This document shows, piece by piece, positions 34,763-42,778 of a stretch of DNA of 64,000 bases (position 1 is its first letter; every line of letters begins with the position of its first letter). The DNA lies in NCBI GenBank assembly GCA_035629075.1, contig DASPIK010000077.1, positions 5,543 through 69,542 on the forward strand, given 5' to 3'. The notes under the pieces were generated by a model, which saw only the letters and a program-made list of their open reading frames with translations, was not told where the DNA came from and ran no database searches. Origin of the DNA: JAEZPW01 sp035629075. GTDB taxonomy: Bacteria; Acidobacteriota; Terriglobia; Terriglobales; Acidobacteriaceae. The translations under genes and the position numbers were made by a program.

Positions 34763-36613
34763 TTACATCTTCAGTTTCACCGGGGGCCTTGAAGGCTTCG
34801 ATACTGTGGTCCCCTTGCTGACTGCCCGATGCTGCTGGCCCTTCGTGTCGAATGAGAGTGTACGCAAGAACCTGGGCACCTGTCGTGCACGCGTTACGCT
34901 CTCAAACCCGGACGCAAGCTTGATGAGCGTCGGCTCGCTGAAAGCCGTGCCCATGAACGTGATCCCGACCGGCACTCCGAAAACGAAGCCCATCGTCACA
35001 TTAATCAGAGGGTAACCCGCCACTGCGGCCGGCGAGGAACTCCCAAACACGAAGTGGTCGCCGAGGATCAGGTCTGTCGGGAAAGGCGGCGAATCTGACG
35101 GCGCAACGATAGCGTCCAGGCCGTTCTGCCGGAGCAATTGGTCGATGCCTTGGGTGGCCCCGATCCGCCTGTTAGTCTCGAGCGCTTCACGATACGAGAT
35201 ACCAAGCGGCTGTTCCTTGGTCTCATCCGTGATGTCGAAGGTCTCGGCCAGTTCAAAGATCTCCTGCCCGAAGAACTTCATTTCTTCCTCGGCGTGCTCG
35301 ATGTTGAAGGCGATAGCATCGGCGAGTGTGCCCTGGGCGATTGGCACCCCAACGCGATCTGCGAGATAGCGTTGCAAGTCGCGTTTGAAATCGAACAGCA
35401 ACACCGTAAACTCGGCGGTCCCGGAATCGAGCTCGTCCTGATGCGGGAACTCGACCTCGACGGTTGTTGCGCCGGCGTCCTGTATGGCCTTGACCGCGTC
35501 CTCGAAGAGCACGGCGGTATCCGGCGTTGCATCGGCAACGCCCATGCGTGCCACACCGATTTTGGCGCCCGCGAGTCCGTTGCGGTCGAGGTTCCTGGCG
35601 TAGTCCACGTTCGAGAGGTCAGGTCGGGGTTCGCCAGACTTGCCCAGCGGACTTCTGCTTGTTGCCGGGTCACGCGGGTCAGGCGTGCGACTGATGATGA
35701 CGTTCAGCACCGCCGCGGCATCGGCAACGGTACGGGTATGCGGACCGATCGTGTCCTGCGTGGAAGATATCGGTACGACGCCCGCCCGACTTACGAGGCC
35801 GACGGTGGGTTTAATCCCCACTACTCCGTTCATGCTCGCGGGACAGATGATGCTGCCATCGGTCTCGGTACCAATAGAGACAGCAGTGAAATTTGCCGAA
35901 GGGGCCGCGGCTGATCCGGAACTTGAACCACACGGGTTGCGGTCAATCGCGTACGGATTGTTGCATTGTCCGCCACGTGCCGACCAACCGCTAGTCGAGA
36001 AGAACGAACGGAAGTTAGCCCATTCGCTCAGGGTGGTCTTGCCAAGGATCACCGCTCCGGCCTGCCTCAGGTTTGCGGCTACAGTGGCGTCCCGCGGAGC
36101 GGGCTGCCCGACGAGCGCCAGCGATCCCGCGGCGGATTGCATGCGATCTGCGGTATCGATGTTGTCCTTCAGCAGGACGGGGATACCGTGCATGGGACCG
36201 CGTACCCTGCCAGCTCGGCGCTCGGCGTCGAGTTCGCGCGCGATTCCAGGTGCATCAGGATTGAGTTCGATGATCGAGTTGACGGTGGGACCGCGCTGGT
36301 CGAGCCGGTTGATGCGCTCCAGATAGTAATTGACCAGCGAAACGGAAGTGAGCCGACCTTCCGCCATCAGAGCCCGGAAATCGGCTATCGTGCGTTCGTT
36401 GAGCGAGGTTGGAACGGCACCGGTTCCCTCGGCGTGTAGATTCGGTACCGCAGTTACGGACGCTAGTGACGCGGCCGCGCCTGCCAGTGCACCTACTTGT
36501 ATGAAGTTTCTGCGAGAGGCATCTTCTGGGCCGGGGCGCTCGTGTTTTTTGGCGCGAAAGGTGTCCAGCAGCCGATTGAGCCGCTGCAACTCTGGGGTTT
36601 TTCGGGGGGTCAT
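34763..36613 (-). CDS. Tat-exported amidase (amidase signature family)
   Basis: A 616-residue amidase. The twin-arginine leader is visible (SRRNFIQVGALAGAAASLA, residues ~33-51), so it is exported folded to the periplasm. The catalytic triad is intact: Lys149 (VLLKDN), cis-Ser around residue 230 (CGSSSGSAA) and nucleophile Ser254 (TDGSIICPAS). A strong AAGGAGA precedes the ATG at 36613 by 6 bases. It is distinct from GatA: it has a leader and no GatB/C neighbours, so it is not part of the tRNA amidation system found at 59.8 kb. The likely reaction is hydrolysis of amides or short peptides, with the substrate unknown. The C-terminus is basic. Confidence 0.9.
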   Translation of the reverse strand: MTPRKTPELQRLNRLLDTFRAKKHERPGPEDASRRNFIQVGALAGAAASLASVTAVPNLHAEGTGAVPTSLNERTIADFRALMAEGRLTSVSLVNYYLERINRLDQRGPTVNSIIELNPDAPGIARELDAERRAGRVRGPMHGIPVLLKDNIDTADRMQSAAGSLALVGQPAPRDATVAANLRQAGAVILGKTTLSEWANFRSFFSTSGWSARGGQCNNPYAIDRNPCGSSSGSAAAPSANFTAVSIGTETDGSIICPASMNGVVGIKPTVGLVSRAGVVPISSTQDTIGPHTRTVADAAAVLNVIISRTPDPRDPATSRSPLGKSGEPRPDLSNVDYARNLDRNGLAGAKIGVARMGVADATPDTAVLFEDAVKAIQDAGATTVEVEFPHQDELDSGTAEFTVLLFDFKRDLQRYLADRVGVPIAQGTLADAIAFNIEHAEEEMKFFGQEIFELAETFDITDETKEQPLGISYREALETNRRIGATQGIDQLLRQNGLDAIVAPSDSPPFPTDLILGDHFVFGSSSPAAVAGYPLINVTMGFVFGVPVGITFMGTAFSEPTLIKLASGFESVTRARQVPRFLRTLSFDTKGQQHRAVSKGTTVSKPSRPPVKLKM

Positions 36614-36931
36614 AGAGGTCTCCTTTCGTCGAGCATGGGTGACTGGGGTCTTGCGACGAGATGGAGGAGTGATGGCGAATTAGGAGGTGTTCGCCTCACG
36701 CAGGGTTTTCCGCACAGCAAGAAATCTCGAATTGCGAGTAATGAAGTACTTACAGGCAAATTCCTCGATTAGCTCGTGACATCAAGATGGTTCGGAAAAG
36801 GACGACTTGAGAGATGAGTGGAGTAGCGGGTGAACACGAAAAGGCCACCTCGGGCAGGTGGCTTTGCCAAATGCGTTCGGGGAGGTGAACGGGGCGGACC
36901 CCATCAAGTTTGTTTCTGCTTCGAGCCAACT
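36614..36931. other. Intergenic region between two minus-strand genes
   Basis: About 318 bases upstream of the amidase and downstream of the DUF4139 gene. It contains the terminator at 36839-36865 and no supported gene. Confidence 0.45.
36839..36865 (-). terminator. Rho-independent terminator of the DUF4139 gene
   Basis: Stem GCCACCT/AGGTGGC (36844-36850 with 36856-36862) with a 5-nt loop, flanked by an A-run that becomes TTTT on the minus strand. It lies about 65 bases after the stop of the DUF4139 gene. Confidence 0.7.
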
Positions 36932-38436
36932 TCACCACGAATAATGCGCGGTGTAGGTTATCGTCTTTTCTCCGTTAGCGGCGATGGTGACGGGGAACTC
37001 AACCGTCTGGCTATCCGCTTTCTTGAACGCATCGGTGTTCGCGAGGACACTCCAGTTCAGCCAGCGGTAGAGATGCTCGACGACGCGAACCGTCACGGCT
37101 TCTTTCTTGTGGTTGCGGACTTTTATCTCGAAGGACTCGTCCAGTGTTCGTTTGGAACTGTCAACGTTGTACGCGGTTCGACGGCGCTCGCCTACGAGGT
37201 CGAAGGCATTTCCGGTGTAGACGCGGACTCTCTCACCTCGTGGCGTGTGATCGATGACGTTCTCGCCGGTGAACTCAACCTGACCATCATCGTTTCGCCG
37301 ATAGAAGCGCAGGCGTCCCTTGGGCAACGGAATGCCGAGCTGGTTTGCCTCAGAATTCAGGAACTCCCGCATGACCCAGACCTTGGGGTTGGATTCGGTG
37401 CCATATGAGGCGTCACCGCGAATGTTCTCCCAGTTCCACCCGGAGTAGCGGTTGTAATCGATTTTGACTCCGTCGTACACGTAAATTCGCTTGGTGCGGA
37501 CGGATGAGGCCCGAGTGAATTCAACCTGCTTTGTCTCGCGGTCATGCAAGGTGGTGGGCCGGGCGAGTGAATACAGGTGGTACTCGTCAAAGGCTTCTCG
37601 GTCACAGCCGCTCCGGGGCTTGTCATTTCCTGACGAAGACTCTTGAACGCCATGCCATCACGCATGTGTCCAGGCTGGATCTTACTGACGTCGCCTGCCA
37701 TGAGCTTGATTCTCGCGTTTTCGAAGGTCTTGCCACTCTGGTTGTCGATGGTTATCCATCCGACGAGGTCAACCGAGTCGCCGGTCTCCGGGGCCACGAC
37801 GTTGTAATCGGCTTCCCACGTCAGGCCTCCCGTTACGTAGGACAGTTCTGCCCGTACGGGACCGGCCTGCGGGCTGGACAACAGCCATTGAAGCGAGGGC
37901 TTCAGGATCGTGCCGTCGCCGAGAGAGGGGAATAGCGGAACGCCGGGCAATCCGAACCGGAGTCTGCCTTCGACCTCGATGATGGGCTGCTGCGAGCTTC
38001 CCCCAGCGTAGGCCATCTGCGTCTGATAGTACTGCTGACCGTAACGACGCAGCGCCCAGGAGTTATGGGGGGTGTAGCCGCTGCGAATGACCTTGCCCTT
38101 GACGACCTCGTGCTGATTGATCATGAATTCGATCGTCTTGCCCTCGAACAGCGAAAGCAACAGCGAGTCGGAAACCGGATCGGCACGATAGTTCTGTTCC
38201 AGTACGTCGATTGGGCGCTTGCCTGCAGGGTCGCGAAGGATGACCGAGTCCGGCTCCAAGTGCATAGTGATGTCGTTTACAACGACGTTGTTGATGCCGG
38301 CCGAAAGATCGAGAGGGATATCTTGACGCACCACCGCGAAGTTCTGGTTGTAGACGGTCAGTGAGGGAGTAGAGCCCTGGTCCGAAGCGGCACAAGCGAC
38401 GGACAGTAGCAGCAGGAATGCCACGCAACGAAGCAT
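36932..38436 (-). pseudogene. DUF4139 domain protein, frameshifted
   Basis: A secreted DUF4139-type protein of about 500 residues interrupted by one base. It starts with a signal peptide (MLRCVAFLLLLSVACAA), preceded by a GGAGG six bases before the ATG. The N-terminal part has a beta-rich domain and the start of the conserved domain (TGGLTWEADYNVVAPETGDS). The frame breaks near 37588-37596, after VTEKP, and continues in the -1 frame with FDEYHLYSLARPTT and later RETKQVEFTRASSVRTKRIY. The DUF4139 domain completes to the C-terminal TAHYSW. One base missing in the GGCC-like run would restore the frame, and the span is 3n+2 bases. An assembly indel is as likely as a true pseudogene. The function of DUF4139 is unknown. 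Confidence 0.75.
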
Positions 38437-38615
38437 GAGCGTCCTCCGTTCGAGTAGGAAATCACCAACTTACATGCGAAGAACGCTGCACGAAGTGTTT
38501 CTTGCAATACTTTTCCCGGCGACACTAGTGCTGAACTGCACGCATCTTGTTGGAGCGGGACCGCCGCAGCGGCAGCGCGAACAACAGCCGTGAGCTGGTC
38601 AGCATCTGCTTAGGA

Positions 38616-39125
38616 ATGACTTGGAACGAGTTTGCCGTAGTGGAACAGCGGAACAGGGCGAATCATCCGGCGCGCCGCAGATTTCTGATGGGCTTGTCGT
38701 CGGTTGAAGACACCGTTTATGTCGGTCTGGGTGTACTGTTGTCGGTCACGGCTGTCGCCCTGCTTGTCAACGCACTTTATAGCTTGGTCAGTGCCGTGGC
38801 CCACCGCGCCCTGGACGAGCATATTGTCGGACTACTCGATCAGATGCTGCTGATCCTGCTTGTTGTCGAGTTGCTTTACACAGTGCAGGTATCGTTTCGC
38901 GAGCGTGGATTAGCCGCCGAGCCGTTCCTGGTCGTTGCACTCATCGCCGTGATTCGGCGCATCCTGGTACTCACCGCGGAGTTGCCCAAGCTGCCGCAGG
39001 GCGAAGAGATCGTGTTTCGGCGAGCGATACTCGAGCTCGGACTGCTCGCGGGAATGATACTGGTTCTGGTGACGTCATTTCTCCTTCTGCAAAAATACAC
39101 AAAGCACCCCACGCCCCCTGAATAG
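38616..39125 (+). CDS. PsiE-family membrane protein
   Basis: A 169-residue protein with four membrane helices (about residues 28-52, 65-88, 95-115 and 130-155) and the PsiE-family pattern, including the conserved segment FLVVALIAVIRRILVLTAEL. PsiE proteins are named for phosphate-starvation induction in E. coli; the molecular function is unknown. The ATG at 38616 (MTWNEFAV) is the most plausible start, with a later ATG at MGLSSVED possible. It is divergent from the DUF4139 gene and convergent with the BON gene. Confidence 0.8.
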   Translation: MTWNEFAVVEQRNRANHPARRRFLMGLSSVEDTVYVGLGVLLSVTAVALLVNALYSLVSAVAHRALDEHIVGLLDQMLLILLVVELLYTVQVSFRERGLAAEPFLVVALIAVIRRILVLTAELPKLPQGEEIVFRRAILELGLLAGMILVLVTSFLLLQKYTKHPTPPE

Positions 39126-39146
39126 GTTGGCGGACGTGGCGCGAAG

Positions 39147-39803
39147 TCACTTGCGCTTCTTTGATTCAGCCTGAAGCACCTGCAAGTTGTTGGTGACAGC
39201 GAAAACACCACCGACGAGATTGGCCCGCATTCCGGCCAGGTTCTTGTCTGTCTGATTGTCTACTACGCCCGTCAGAGTGACACGGCCGCCCCTCACAATG
39301 ATGTGAATGGAAGGGACCGCGCCCCACGAATACCGACTCAGGCCGTCAAAACCGTAGATGGAACGGTACACGGCGGCACGTATCCTGTCATCACCGGGTG
39401 AGGGCGGCAGCACCTCGATGTTGTTCACGACATTCTCGACGCCTTCGATGCGCTTGACCACTTCCTCGGCGTCGGACTTCAACGTGGGGCGGACGACCTG
39501 CCCGATGAGCGTGACCGTATCGCCATTAACGCGATATGCAAGATTGTCGAACACACTGTAATACGGGAGCATCAGCAATTCGTGCAGGACTTCGCGTGAT
39601 ATGCGCGCCTCGGGGGCCGTGCCGCCGAGTTTCTGGCGGCTGCTCGGTAATGCCGTTGTCTCCTGCTGGTCCGACGCTTTTTGCTGAGCAGCCGATCCGG
39701 ATGCGGGTGTTTGTGTCGATTGTTGTTGGGCGGTGTTCTCCGATTGTGCGAAACAGCAGGATGCCAGTAAAACGCAACACATAACGTAAGCAAGCTTCTG
39801 CAT
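39147..39803 (-). CDS. Secreted protein with BON domains
   Basis: A 218-residue protein. The signal peptide (MQKLAYVMCCVLLASCCFAQ) is followed by a Gln/Ser/Thr-rich linker and two BON domains. The first is at ~75-140 (YYSVFDNLAYRVNGDTVTLI, EEVVKRIEGVENVVNNIEVL) and the second at ~145-210 (IHIIVRGGRVTLTGVVDNQT, GVFAVTNNLQVLQA). BON domains bind lipid or support envelope integrity under stress (OsmY type). AAGGAG lies 8-9 bases before the ATG at 39803. The ASCCFAQ stretch could also be a lipobox-like site. It is divergent from the LysR gene; the shared 200 bases probably hold both promoters. Confidence 0.88.
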   Translation of the reverse strand: MQKLAYVMCCVLLASCCFAQSENTAQQQSTQTPASGSAAQQKASDQQETTALPSSRQKLGGTAPEARISREVLHELLMLPYYSVFDNLAYRVNGDTVTLIGQVVRPTLKSDAEEVVKRIEGVENVVNNIEVLPPSPGDDRIRAAVYRSIYGFDGLSRYSWGAVPSIHIIVRGGRVTLTGVVDNQTDKNLAGMRANLVGGVFAVTNNLQVLQAESKKRK

Positions 39804-40006
39804 GGCGGTTGCTCCTTCGGCACAGATGATGCACGTAGCGAGTTGCCGTTTGCTTGCATCAGCGGCAGAAAGAGCGTTGTGCTTTCGCGAGGTGCGGAAT
39901 GGGTCAGCCCTGTCAAGCGCAACCTCGTAACCTAACCATAAACATTTCTTATGAGTGCGGACCATGCTATAACCAAAGGATCGTTCCTGCCGGAGTTCGG
40001 GTGAGC

Positions 40007-40921
40007 ATGGACCTTTTTCAACTGGAGACGTTTTTGGCTGTCGCGCATGAGGGTGGGTTCTCGCGTGCGGCCAAGAAGCTGTACCGTACGCAACCCGCAA
40101 TAAGTCAGACCGTTCGCAAGTTGGAGATGGAACTGGGCGAAGCGCTGTTTGACCGATCGTCGCATGAAGGCGTTCTGACGGACGCGGGGCGCGTATTGGA
40201 GAGTTATGCGACCAAGCTGCTGAATATGCGCAGCGAAGCCGAAATCGCCTTGCATGATCTGCGGAAGCTTCAGTTTGGACAATTGAAGATTGCGGCCAAC
40301 GAATTCACCTGCATGTATCTGCTACCGCTGGTGGATGAGTATCGACGCCTTTATCCGAAGATCAAGGTGACGGTGCAGCGTTCGCTGGCGAGTCGCATCG
40401 CGGACGAACTTATCCACCACAACGCGGAGATGGGCGTGCTGACGTTCAGGCCCGACGACCAGATGTTGAAATCCGTAGCTGTGTACAGGGACGATGTGGT
40501 GTTCGTCTTGCCGCCGGAGCATCCGCTGGCCGGCCAGCGGGACGTAACCTTGAAGCAGTTGAGCTCCGAGTGCTTCGTGGCGCACAACGTGCCATCACCA
40601 TATCGGGCGAAGGTGATCGATACGTTCAAGAAGAAGCGGGTGCCGCTGCACATGGACGTCGAACTGCCCTCGATTGAGGCCATCAAGAAGTGCGTCGCAC
40701 GGAAGAACGGAGTGGCGTTGCTGCCGGGAATTTGCGTGCAGGCCGAGGTTCAGCGGGGCGAACTCGCGGCGGTGCCGGTGCGCGAACTTCATTTTGAACG
40801 CAAGCTGAGACTTGTTTATAGAAGAGGGGCTAACCTGTCGCACGCCGCCCGAAACTTCCTGAAGGTTGCACAGGGCTTCGCAGAGCGCGTGGGGGATCCA
40901 TACCTATACAAGGTGGAGTGA
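40007..40921 (+). CDS. LysR family transcriptional regulator
   Basis: A 304-residue LysR-type regulator with the N-terminal winged HTH (residues ~1-60, HEGGFSRAAKKLYRTQPAIS) and a type 2 periplasmic-binding-protein-like effector domain (~90-290). The ATG at 40007 is used; a GTG two codons upstream has a better-spaced GGAG. The divergent BON-domain gene is a possible target, as LysR proteins often control divergent neighbours, but this is inference. The effector is unknown. Confidence 0.9.
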   Translation: MDLFQLETFLAVAHEGGFSRAAKKLYRTQPAISQTVRKLEMELGEALFDRSSHEGVLTDAGRVLESYATKLLNMRSEAEIALHDLRKLQFGQLKIAANEFTCMYLLPLVDEYRRLYPKIKVTVQRSLASRIADELIHHNAEMGVLTFRPDDQMLKSVAVYRDDVVFVLPPEHPLAGQRDVTLKQLSSECFVAHNVPSPYRAKVIDTFKKKRVPLHMDVELPSIEAIKKCVARKNGVALLPGICVQAEVQRGELAAVPVRELHFERKLRLVYRRGANLSHAARNFLKVAQGFAERVGDPYLYKVE

Positions 40922-41027
40922 GACAGATCAGGCCTTGCGGCCTTGCAGAATGAGGGCGGGCCGGCTGCGATGTATGGCCGCCCTCCGTCCAGTCACACGA
41001 GCGTCGGTGCTCGAGCAGTTCCGTAAA

Positions 41028-42620
41028 TCAATCCCAGCTCTTCACTTCGGCCCAGTTCTTCTGCAGATCGAACTTCAGGCGTCGGCAGATGAGGACGGGA
41101 CGGTTTTCACGCGGATACGCGTAAGGGTGGTAAACATCGGCACCCACCTCTACCTGCTCAAAGTATTTCAACTCCTCCTCAAGGGTTGAACCGAGCACCA
41201 GCACAATCTCGCCTGTGTAGTTGCGAGGTCCCCACAGCCAGTAGTTCTGGTGGCCGCTGATGGCTTTGGGAAGGCCGTATCGTGGGCCGAAGAAGTCGAT
41301 AGCCCCGGCTTGTGCAAACGTCTGGCCGAAAATCGCCGCTTTCGCGCGCTCTTCGGGAGTGAGCTTGTTGTAAGTGCGCGCGACAGCGTCGACCATCTCA
41401 GGCCAGCCGAAACTCCAGGTGTAGTAGTGCGGCATGGAGGCAGCCATGTGGCTTTTCTCACTTGCCTGAACCTGGAAGGGCAACTTTGCCTGATAACGCA
41501 GGAACGCTTCGGGCGAGAGAACGGGGATGCCGAGCGGTAGCAGCAGTGCCGTTGCGGTCAGCATAACCCCGATGTAGATGCCCATCAGAACCAGTCCAAG
41601 CCTTCGCTGCGCGCTACGGGACAGCAAGCCTTCGAGCGCGACGCCCCCGGCAGCAAAGAGCATCGGGTACGCCGGAGCGAGATAGTAGTCCTTGCCCTTC
41701 ATCACGATGAGCACGGTGGCCGTGATGACGAAGGTCCAGCCGATGATGCGGAACCGCTTGCCTTGCCTTGAAAAGAACAGATAGATCAGGCCTGCCAACC
41801 AGATGGGGAAGGTCACCGGTGACATGACAACGATTTGCTGCACGATCCATTGCACGGGGCCGAGTTCGACGTCGCGGCCGCTGGCCCTGATGTTGCGCAT
41901 TAGTTCAACAAAAGGCCAGTTGTGCTGGATGTTCCACACCAGATTCGGAAGAAAGATGAGGAAGGCGATTGTGCCGCCGATCCATATCCATTTGCTTGCG
42001 AGCGCCTTGCGTTCAGGCGTAAGCAGCACGCCAACGAGGACGCCAAGACCGAAAATGGCCATGGAGTACTTGGTCTGCATTCCGATGCCGGCCAGCACCC
42101 CAAACCACAGCCAGAGCTTCTGATTGCCCGTTTTTACGATTAGGATGATGAGCCAGGCGCACCCCATCCAGATCAGAGGCTCGAAGGTGTTCATGGTGAA
42201 CAGGTGGTCGAGTGGCCAGTAGATCAGGCTGCAGAAGACACCGAGAGCAGCGAGCGTCATGCCGAAGCGTCGAGCGCCAAGCTCGCGGGCGATTATGCCG
42301 GTGAGCACGATCCTGGCGGCGCCCGAAATTGCCGGTAACAGGTGCAGCGCGAAGAGCGATTCTCCCAGGACGTGGCGCACGAACCAGGCAATCAGGGCAA
42401 TTACTGGTGGCTGATCGACGTATCCCCAGTCAAGATGCTCGGCGCAGGCGAGGTAGTACATTTCGTCGCCAAAAAAGCCGTAGCGGTTGGCGGTGAGGAG
42501 ATGCAGCAGGAGCTTGATTCCTGCAATGTAGAGCACGAACGCCATGCCCGTGCTGTACCACTTCTCGCCAATGGTCGAAGGCTCTGAGGCTTGTTGCACT
42601 GCGGGGCGCGTAGGATTCAT
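41028..42620 (-). CDS. GT39/ArnT-type membrane glycosyltransferase
   Basis: A 530-residue polytopic protein of the PMT_2/ArnT family. The catalytic-type acidic motif is in the first periplasmic loop (GFFGDEMYYLACAEHLDWGY, then VDQPP), and about 10-12 helices follow. A soluble C-terminal part (LVLGSTLEEELKYFEQVEVG) ends the chain. An AGGAG lies 5 bases before the ATG at 42620. The enzyme would transfer a sugar from a polyprenyl-phosphate donor to a periplasmic acceptor such as lipid or protein. The donor and acceptor are not known. It is divergent from the propeller/phosphoesterase gene. Confidence 0.85.
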   Translation of the reverse strand: MNPTRPAVQQASEPSTIGEKWYSTGMAFVLYIAGIKLLLHLLTANRYGFFGDEMYYLACAEHLDWGYVDQPPVIALIAWFVRHVLGESLFALHLLPAISGAARIVLTGIIARELGARRFGMTLAALGVFCSLIYWPLDHLFTMNTFEPLIWMGCAWLIILIVKTGNQKLWLWFGVLAGIGMQTKYSMAIFGLGVLVGVLLTPERKALASKWIWIGGTIAFLIFLPNLVWNIQHNWPFVELMRNIRASGRDVELGPVQWIVQQIVVMSPVTFPIWLAGLIYLFFSRQGKRFRIIGWTFVITATVLIVMKGKDYYLAPAYPMLFAAGGVALEGLLSRSAQRRLGLVLMGIYIGVMLTATALLLPLGIPVLSPEAFLRYQAKLPFQVQASEKSHMAASMPHYYTWSFGWPEMVDAVARTYNKLTPEERAKAAIFGQTFAQAGAIDFFGPRYGLPKAISGHQNYWLWGPRNYTGEIVLVLGSTLEEELKYFEQVEVGADVYHPYAYPRENRPVLICRRLKFDLQKNWAEVKSWD

Positions 42621-42778
42621 GCGTTCTCCTGCTCGTTTTGGCGTTGACCATGATACGTCAGCAATGTGGGGTTAAGTTGATCGTTGTTCCGGAGCATTTT
42701 CCTCGAAAGAACATGTGAACGTGCCATGGGCATCGCTGTCGCGCTGCTTTGGTAGAATCGCAGCCACCGGTAACTAGT

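Noticed and set aside
35138..35914. 258-codon plus-strand frame inside the amidase gene
   Set aside because: Antisense shadow; the amidase strand has the catalytic triad, the Tat leader and a ribosome binding site.
34763..36613. GatA of a GatCAB amidotransferase
   Set aside because: The protein has a Tat leader and no GatB or GatC neighbour; it is a generic exported amidase.
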